DNA of 37,350 bases, taken from assembly GCA_947466085.1 (NCBI GenBank), contig CANIEC010000027.1, positions 1 to 37,350 of the forward strand, read 5' to 3'. The stretch's first letter is position 1, and every line of letters starts with the position of its first letter. Source of the DNA: Rhodospirillales bacterium. Lineage in GTDB: Bacteria > Pseudomonadota > Alphaproteobacteria > Reyranellales > Reyranellaceae. The notes below the pieces were generated by a model. It searched no databases, was not told the DNA's origin, and worked only from the letters and a program-made list of their open reading frames with translations. The position numbers were made by a program, and so were the translations under genes. This document shows positions 32,872-37,350 of the stretch, piece after piece.

Positions 32872-33696
32872 ATGGCGGCAGGCAGGCCGGACAGGGAATT
32901 TTTTCGGCGGGCAAGGGAGAGCAGGCGCCTGTCGCGCGGCCCGTCGCGACCGGCCCGCGGACCGCGCTGGGCGATGGTGGCTGTCTCGCTGCTCGCGGTG
33001 CTGGTGCTTTCCGTCTACTTGCCCTCGCGCGTGATGGGCTTCGGTGTGGATCACGTGACGACCACGGCCGAGCACCGCACCGTCGACCTGCCGGACGGGT
33101 CGCTCGTCGAGCTGGGAGCCGCCAGCGCCCTCGACGAGCAATTCAGCGAGTCCGGCCGGCTGGTGAAGCTCCGCTCGGGGGAAGCGTTCTTCAACGTGAA
33201 GCCCGGCGACCCGCGACCCTTCACGGTCAAGGCCGGCGGCGTGTCGGTCGTCGTCACGGGCACGGCCTTCAACGTCCGGCTCGCCGACGGGGCGGTCGCG
33301 GTCGCGGTCGTGCAGGGATCGGTCGAGGTCAGGATGCCGCCCGCGGAAACGGCGCAGGGAACAATGGAACCGGTGCTGCGGCAGGTGCAGGCTGGCGAGC
33401 AGATCGTGGCCCGGGCCGACGGGACGATCGAACAGGGCCCTGTCTCTCCTGACGAGGCGGGGGCCTGGCGGCGCCACAGGCTGTACGCCGATGGGGCGAC
33501 CGTCGGCGAGGCGATTTCCCATCTGCGCCGCTACCATGGCGGCTGGATCGTCGTGACCGACGGCAATCTCCTGCGCCAGCGCCTCTCCGGCTTCTACGAC
33601 CTGCGCGATCCGGTGGAGTCGCTGCGCGCGGTGGTTGGGCCGTTCGGCGCCCAGGTGCATCCCATCTCCGTGCTGATCATCGTCTCGGGCCCCTGA
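32872..33696 (+). CDS. FecR-like protein lacking the N-terminal anti-sigma domain
   Basis: The 274-residue form starting here has a basic N-terminus, one membrane helix (about 34-50: AMVAVSLLAVLVLSVYLPS) and the FecR periplasmic domain: DHVTTTAEHRTVDLPDGSLVELGAASALDEQF, LRSGEAFFNVKPGDPRPFTVKAGGVSVVVTGTAFNV. The C-terminal DUF4974/STN-like region is VGEAISHLRRYHGGWIVV. FecR proteins carry a signal from a TonB-dependent receptor to an ECF sigma factor. The usual cytoplasmic DUF4880 domain (about 60 residues) is not seen in the frame or just upstream, and no sigma gene is near. The start is uncertain: an ATG 23 codons and a GTG 58 codons upstream are also open, but the added sequence has no family match. 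Confidence 0.78.
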   Translation: MAAGRPDREFFRRARESRRLSRGPSRPARGPRWAMVAVSLLAVLVLSVYLPSRVMGFGVDHVTTTAEHRTVDLPDGSLVELGAASALDEQFSESGRLVKLRSGEAFFNVKPGDPRPFTVKAGGVSVVVTGTAFNVRLADGAVAVAVVQGSVEVRMPPAETAQGTMEPVLRQVQAGEQIVARADGTIEQGPVSPDEAGAWRRHRLYADGATVGEAISHLRRYHGGWIVVTDGNLLRQRLSGFYDLRDPVESLRAVVGPFGAQVHPISVLIIVSGP

Positions 33697-33709
33697 TCGA
33701 CGGTCTTTT

Positions 33710-33725
33710 CTGCCCCGCAGGGCAG
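33710..33725. terminator. Hairpin after FecR-like gene
   Basis: A perfect 6-bp stem with 4-base loop, CTGCCC-CGCA-GGGCAG, starts 13 bases after the FecR-like stop codon. It may end transcription or protect the mRNA end. No T-run follows it; a short TCTTTT precedes it. Confidence 0.35.
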
Positions 33726-34085
33726 GTCTATCGCACTTGGCTATTTCCCCATCGTGCCGACCTAAGTGAAGCGGAGTGGAGGGACCTCTTCTCCTCGATT
33801 TGACGGCTTCAACTGGAAACAAAGTCTCTCTACTCGGGCTTTCGGCCCTCGGTCGAGACGACGGAAAACATCAGGTGCGATTGCCCCGCTCCCGGCAGGC
33901 CGAAGGCATAGGCACACCCTGCCGCACGAACTCGCGCTGCGGCCGCTGATCACGAAGCCAATAAGCCCGACCGCGCTGATGGAAACGGCCGACCAGATGG
34001 TCAACGGCAACCCGGGGCGGTGGTCATCCCCTATACGCGGGGACCGCGGCTGTTCCCGCAACTCTGATCCGTTCTCAGGCGTCCT
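33726..34085. other. 360 bp with no recognisable gene
   Basis: Both strands were read. Open frames exist, but none has a start with a ribosome-binding site or resembles a known protein. Base composition is a little lower in GC than around it, especially near 33745-33830, suggesting intergenic or decayed DNA. Confidence 0.45.
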
Positions 34086-34403
34086 TCAGCAGAGCGGCAA
34101 CTTCGCCGGGCGCGGCTTGTGGGCCTGCGGGATCCCGTGAGCCGTGCCCTGCGTCGCATGCTGGGCCTGCATGACCTGCCGTGCGGCTTTGCGTTCCGCC
34201 TTCTGCTCGGCGGTGAGCTGGGGACGGGACTTGGCCTTGGCCTGGCGACAAGCGCCGGTCTGCAGGGGAGCGGGGACCGCACCTTGCGTGGTGTCCGGTG
34301 GGCCGCCCGGCGTCGCGGTGGGGACGCCGTCGTTCGCGGCAAAAGCGGCGGTGGACGAGGCCATCACCAGCAAGGCGCACAGCATGTGTCGCTTCAAGGA
34401 CAA
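34086..34403 (-). CDS. Small exported hypothetical protein
   Basis: The best start is a TTG with GGAGG five bases upstream, giving a 105-residue product with a clear signal peptide, LKRHMLCALLVMASSTAAFAAN. The mature part has a Pro/Thr-rich stretch, then a basic helical segment, QLTAEQKAERKAARQVMQAQHA, and two cysteines (GACRQAK and the last residue). No family is recognised. It is divergent from the next small gene. Confidence 0.55.
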   Translation of the reverse strand: MSLKRHMLCALLVMASSTAAFAANDGVPTATPGGPPDTTQGAVPAPLQTGACRQAKAKSRPQLTAEQKAERKAARQVMQAQHATQGTAHGIPQAHKPRPAKLPLC

Positions 34404-34578
34404 GAGCCCCTCCCGCAAATATCGAATGAGGTGCGCTATGGCGGGCGATTGCGTCGTTTCGGTGAGGGACCGTGGGTTTGTGTAGGGCAATGGTCCGTGC
34501 TTGGTTCGGCGGGTGACCCGGGCCCGGCAACTTCTCTGTGCCGGCGCCGTTCAGACCCTTGCATCGGGAGGAGCGATC

Positions 34579-34827
34579 ATGAGCAGCCTGGAGGACGCCA
34601 TCAAGGTGTCGGTCGCCCTGCGTGGGCAGAAAAAGTACATCGAGGCCATCGACCTCATCCAGCGGGCACTGGCCGCTGCGCCGGCGGAGGGCTTCGCGCG
34701 CCTCAACGCCAACCGCGAGGGCCTGCGTGCGGCCGAGCAGGCTGGCCTTCCCGCCGTCGCCAAGCGCTTTGCCGACGCGATCTCGATCAGAGACGTCGAA
34801 GGCGACGAGGATGACAAAGACGCCTAG
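34579..34827 (+). CDS. Small helical hypothetical protein, TPR-like helix pair
   Basis: An 82-residue product with a strong ribosome-binding site, GGAGGAGCGATC, before its ATG. The first part (AIKVSVALRGQKKYIEAIDLIQRALAAAP) has the spacing of one tetratricopeptide repeat; the rest is helical with an acidic end, EGDEDDKDA. There is no signal peptide. It stands alone; function unknown. Confidence 0.65.
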   Translation: MSSLEDAIKVSVALRGQKKYIEAIDLIQRALAAAPAEGFARLNANREGLRAAEQAGLPAVAKRFADAISIRDVEGDEDDKDA

Positions 34828-34900
34828 GACACCGAGCCCGGCGCAAACGTGACACCTTCCGCTATGGTTCGCGAGCCGGTGGCGCCGCGACGGGAGCAGT

Positions 34901-35710
34901 TCATGCGCGGGCCGGCAATGCGCCCTGCGATGCACGGATCTCGGCAACGGCGCGGTCCCAGCTCGCGAGGCGGTCGGGGCCGGCCGGATGGGTGTCGAGC
35001 ATGCCGGTGTCGCGGCGGCCCGACGAACGGGCCAGGGTGACCAGCATGCCGCGCGCCTTGTCGAGGTCGACGTTCGAGCGATAGAGGATCACCGCGGCGA
35101 GATAGTCGGCTTCGCGCTCCTGCTCCTTGGAGAAGGAGATGCGGCCGACCGCGCCGCCCAGGTTGGCGCCGGTATCCATCGCCGAACGCGTCACCTGACT
35201 GGCATAGGGGCTGCGATAGGAGGCCGCCGCACCGGCCGCGCCCAGCAGGATCGCGCCGATCAGCGCGCCCGTCATCTGGTTGCGCTGGCTGGTGGCGATG
35301 TGATTCGCCGCCTGGTGGCCGATCTCGTGCGCGAACACGAGGCAGACTTCGTCCTCGTTCGATGCATATTCGACTACGCCGCGATTGACGAAGATCAGGC
35401 CATTGGCGCCCGCGCCGGCATTCATCGAGCGGTTTGCCGACCCCGTGAAGCGCCAGTCGCAGACTCCGACGTTCATCTCGCGGCACATCCGGTCGGCGGG
35501 CGGCCGGATGCGGGCAAGGGCGGAGCGCATGATCTCGTCCACCTGTTCGTCCGTAAGCGCCCGGCGCGGCGGTGGGCCTCCGGCGCCCTGAACTTCGCTT
35601 TGGGCGAGGCTGAGATGGCTGTCGCTGACCTGCGGAAGCTGGTGCACCGCGCCGGCACAACCGCAAACTGCACAGGCGCTCCCAAGCGCCAAAAATGATC
35701 GCCTTTTCAT
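34901..35710 (-). CDS. M48-family metallopeptidase, exported
   Basis: A 269-residue protein starting at the ATG that follows GGGGGAGCGG. The N-terminus MKRRSFLALGSACAVCGCAG combines a twin-arginine motif with a lipobox-like CGC, so it may be a Tat-exported lipoprotein. The zinc motif HEIGH is at 128-132 and the third ligand in EREADYLAA follows after a glycine-rich segment that could insert in the membrane (LIGAILLGAAGAAA). M48 proteases of this kind (BepA/LoiP-like) clear misfolded envelope proteins. It is a single gene, divergent from the nitroreductase. Confidence 0.88.
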   Translation of the reverse strand: MKRRSFLALGSACAVCGCAGAVHQLPQVSDSHLSLAQSEVQGAGGPPPRRALTDEQVDEIMRSALARIRPPADRMCREMNVGVCDWRFTGSANRSMNAGAGANGLIFVNRGVVEYASNEDEVCLVFAHEIGHQAANHIATSQRNQMTGALIGAILLGAAGAAASYRSPYASQVTRSAMDTGANLGGAVGRISFSKEQEREADYLAAVILYRSNVDLDKARGMLVTLARSSGRRDTGMLDTHPAGPDRLASWDRAVAEIRASQGALPARA

Positions 35711-35805
35711 CCGCTCCCCCAAGCCGATTTCGGTTGTATAATCCAAAGATACACTACCCAGGCGTAAATTGGGGAGTCAACGCGTACGGTCCTCTCGCTC
35801 GAGGC

Positions 35806-35841
35806 CGGGCAGGCCGCCGCGCGAAACCGGCGGCCTGCCCG
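35806..35841. promoter_or_regulatory. Strong inverted repeat upstream of nitroreductase gene
   Basis: A perfect 14-bp inverted repeat with an 8-base loop: CGGGCAGGCCGCCG, then CGCGAAAC, then the complement. It lies in the 190-bp gap between divergent genes, about 60 bp before the nitroreductase start. A second nested structure follows: GTTCAC (35844-35849) pairs with GTGAAC (35884-35889) around CTGTC-TCAG-GACAG (35871-35884), just upstream of the ribosome-binding site GGAGACG. The role is unknown: a transcript hairpin, an operator or a REP-like element are all possible. Confidence 0.55.
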
Positions 35842-35900
35842 CGGTTCACGAACCCGATACGCCTGCTATCCTGTCTCAGGACAGTGAACGTGGAGACGAA

Positions 35901-36575
35901 ATGGACTTCCAGGAGCTGGTGCACAGCCGCCGCAGCACCCGCGGCTTCGCGAAGAAGCCGGTGCCGAAGTCGGTGATCGCCGCGATCATCGAGGACGCCA
36001 AGCGCGCGCCCTCGTCGATGAACAGCCAGCCCTGGCACGTTCATGTCCTGACCGGTAGGCCGCTCGACGAGGTGCGCCGGCGCAACATGGAAGAGATGAC
36101 GGCGGGAAAGCCCTCGAAGCGGGACATCTTCACCCACGGCCCCTACCAGGGCGCCCATCGCCAGCGTCAGGTCGACATCGCCAAGCAATTGTTCGCGGCC
36201 ATGGGCATCGCACGCGACGACAAGGCGATGCGCCAGGACTGGGTGCTGCGCGGCTTCCGCCAGTTCGACGCGCCGGTCTCGCTGGTGCTGACCTACGACC
36301 GCGTGCTCGATCCCGGCGCCACCTGCCACTTCGATCTCGGCGCGCTGTGCTACGGCATCGTGCTGGCCGCATGGGACCGCGGCATCGGCGCCGTGGTGAA
36401 CGGGCAGGGCATTGCCCGCTCCGACATCGTACGCGAGGTGGCGCAGATCCCCGACGACGAGGCCATCATGACCTGTGTGGCGCTGGGCTATCCCGACGAT
36501 GCGTTTCCCGCCAACGCCGTCCGCTCGGAGCGCACGCCGGCCGAGGAGTTCGTGAGGTACGTCGGCTTCGACTGA
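35901..36575 (+). CDS. Nitroreductase family flavoprotein
   Basis: A 224-residue FMN-dependent nitroreductase. The N-terminal MDFQELVHSRRSTRGFAKKPV supplies the phosphate-binding HSRRSTR motif, followed by AKRAPSSMNSQPWHVHVLTG. The second flavin region is LGALCYGIVLAAWDRGIGAVVNGQGI (about 149-174), and the C-terminus has ALGYPDD and a final FVRYVGF. Family members reduce nitro groups, quinones or enones with NAD(P)H. The start with GGAGACGA upstream is clear. The natural substrate is unknown. It is convergent with the copper-associated gene. Confidence 0.9.
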   Translation: MDFQELVHSRRSTRGFAKKPVPKSVIAAIIEDAKRAPSSMNSQPWHVHVLTGRPLDEVRRRNMEEMTAGKPSKRDIFTHGPYQGAHRQRQVDIAKQLFAAMGIARDDKAMRQDWVLRGFRQFDAPVSLVLTYDRVLDPGATCHFDLGALCYGIVLAAWDRGIGAVVNGQGIARSDIVREVAQIPDDEAIMTCVALGYPDDAFPANAVRSERTPAEEFVRYVGFD

Positions 36576-36597
36576 CGCCGCCGCCGCGTCGTCGTCG

Positions 36598-36984
36598 CTA
36601 TCGGCCGTTGCCGTGCTCGCTCGTCCTCTCGGTGAGGCCGACCAACAGGACGAGGAGTATCAGGCCGAAGCCCAGGATCCTGATCGGCGGCGTGAACTCG
36701 ATGCCGGTGATGTTGGCGACGATGACCCAATGGTCATCCCTGTCACGGAGGTAGGCGCGGCCGGCCAGGTTGCCCTGTATCCATCCGACGAGGGCCGCGT
36801 TTCCCTCGACCACGATCGGATCGAGGGACAGGCGCGATTCGGGTTTATCGAACGTGCTGGAGAGCAAACGGTGAATCGCCGCCACCTGGTCGGCGGACGT
36901 CGCCACGGGCGGTGTCTGGGAATAGGACGCCCCCGACGGCAGGAGCGCCGTCAGGGATACCAGCAGGGCAAGAATCGCGCGCAT
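36598..36984 (-). CDS. Copper-uptake-system-associated-type exported protein
   Basis: A 128-residue protein with a signal peptide, MRAILALLVSLTALLPSGASYSQ. The core VAAIHRLLSSTFDKPESRLSLDPIVVEGNAALVGWIQGNLAGRAYLRDRDDHWVIV is typical of the small proteins found next to TonB-dependent copper receptors. Unlike most of them it ends in a membrane helix (ILGFGLILLVLLVGLTERTS). Its ATG overlaps the receptor stop codon (TGATG), so the two are coupled. A role in copper uptake is inferred from family and context. Confidence 0.7.
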   Translation of the reverse strand: MRAILALLVSLTALLPSGASYSQTPPVATSADQVAAIHRLLSSTFDKPESRLSLDPIVVEGNAALVGWIQGNLAGRAYLRDRDDHWVIVANITGIEFTPPIRILGFGLILLVLLVGLTERTSEHGNGR

Positions 36985-37350
36985 CAGAACTTCGCCTTCA
37001 GGCCGGCAAAGATGCTGAAGGGCGTGCCTTGCAGCGGTGGATTAAGGCCCGAATTGTCCGCGATGTAATACTGGTTGAACAGGTTCTGGACATTCACGAA
37101 CGCCTCAGCCTTGCCCTGGAAGTTGTAGCCCGCCGAGAGGTCGGTCACGGTAAAACTGCTGAGCGGCAGCGTGTTGTCATTGTCGCCCCACGACTGCCCA
37201 ATCCAGCGGAAACGCGCCATGGCGCGCCAGCCGCGGGGGTCGTTGTAGGACAAGGTGGCCGCCGCCTGCTGCGTCGGAATGCCGGCCTGCTGGCGCCCGA
37301 TGCTGAGCGGATCGTACTGGTTCTCGACGATCTTCGAGCTGACCGTCGTA
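36984..37350 (-). CDS. TonB-dependent receptor, C-terminal part (runs off window)
   Basis: The frame is open to the right edge, so only the last 121 codons are seen. They show beta-barrel strands with alternating hydrophobic residues (RWRAMARFRWIGQSW-like, FTVTDLSAGYNFQGKAEAFVNVQNLFNQYYIADNSG), the NLFNQYY motif of TonB-dependent receptors, and a final FAGLKAKF ending in Phe, as required for barrel insertion. Such receptors import metal chelates or other scarce ligands across the outer membrane. The adjoining copper-associated gene suggests a copper receptor; the plug and TonB box lie outside. Confidence 0.88.
   Translation of the reverse strand, partial: TTVSSKIVENQYDPLSIGRQQAGIPTQQAAATLSYNDPRGWRAMARFRWIGQSWGDNDNTLPLSSFTVTDLSAGYNFQGKAEAFVNVQNLFNQYYIADNSGLNPPLQGTPFSIFAGLKAKF

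Overview
The window reads as chromosomal DNA of a GC-rich free-living alphaproteobacterium. The signs are the high-GC third positions, the many periplasmic solute-binding proteins of the Bug and SBP_bac_5 families, the CaiB/BaiF CoA-transferases, and the HTH/PIN pair type common in this class. A Reyranella- or Bradyrhizobium-like host would fit, but this is inference and no marker gene fixes the genus. I saw no tRNA, rRNA, CRISPR array or intact transposase.

Left part (1-9.8 kb): a Bug-type binding protein cut by the window edge comes first. Two roughly 610-bp direct repeats follow, each carrying an excisionase-type HTH (antitoxin-like) gene. They bracket a catabolic island: an SBP_bac_5 binding protein, an IclR regulator, and a divergent operon of alpha-methylacyl-CoA racemase, crotonase-fold enzyme and type III CoA-transferase. 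The right-hand repeat adjoins the decayed start of a PIN toxin on one side and a DUF5131 (Gp37/Gp68) gene on the other. That DUF5131 gene has lost its cysteine cluster by an internal deletion.

Middle part (9.9-26 kb): a second Bug protein; an alternative oxidase that looks short at its N-terminus, coupled to a DUF1971 cupin; a small lipoprotein; an MFS transporter; and a divergent SRAP-fold protein. A five-gene minus-strand metal-efflux cluster follows (Cys-rich exported protein, long adaptor, CusA/CzcA-type RND pump, exported protein, DUF305 protein). Next come a YccF membrane protein, an SBP_bac_5 protein paired with an M81 (MlrC-like) peptidase, and a LysR regulator divergent from an NTF2-like gene and a deleted SDR pseudogene.

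Right part (26-37.35 kb): two small hypotheticals, NhaA, and an SGNH-fold membrane-anchored protein. Then come three tandem small genes whose products carry the lasso-peptide leader signature and an Asp in the same register of each putative core. This is the most interesting feature of the window; no lasso maturation enzymes are present here. A cobalt-type nitrile hydratase operon (alpha, beta, accessory protein), a FecR-like protein without its sigma factor, a Tat/lipoprotein-type M48 protease, a nitroreductase, and a copper-uptake-associated protein coupled to a TonB-dependent receptor complete the window. The receptor runs off the right edge.
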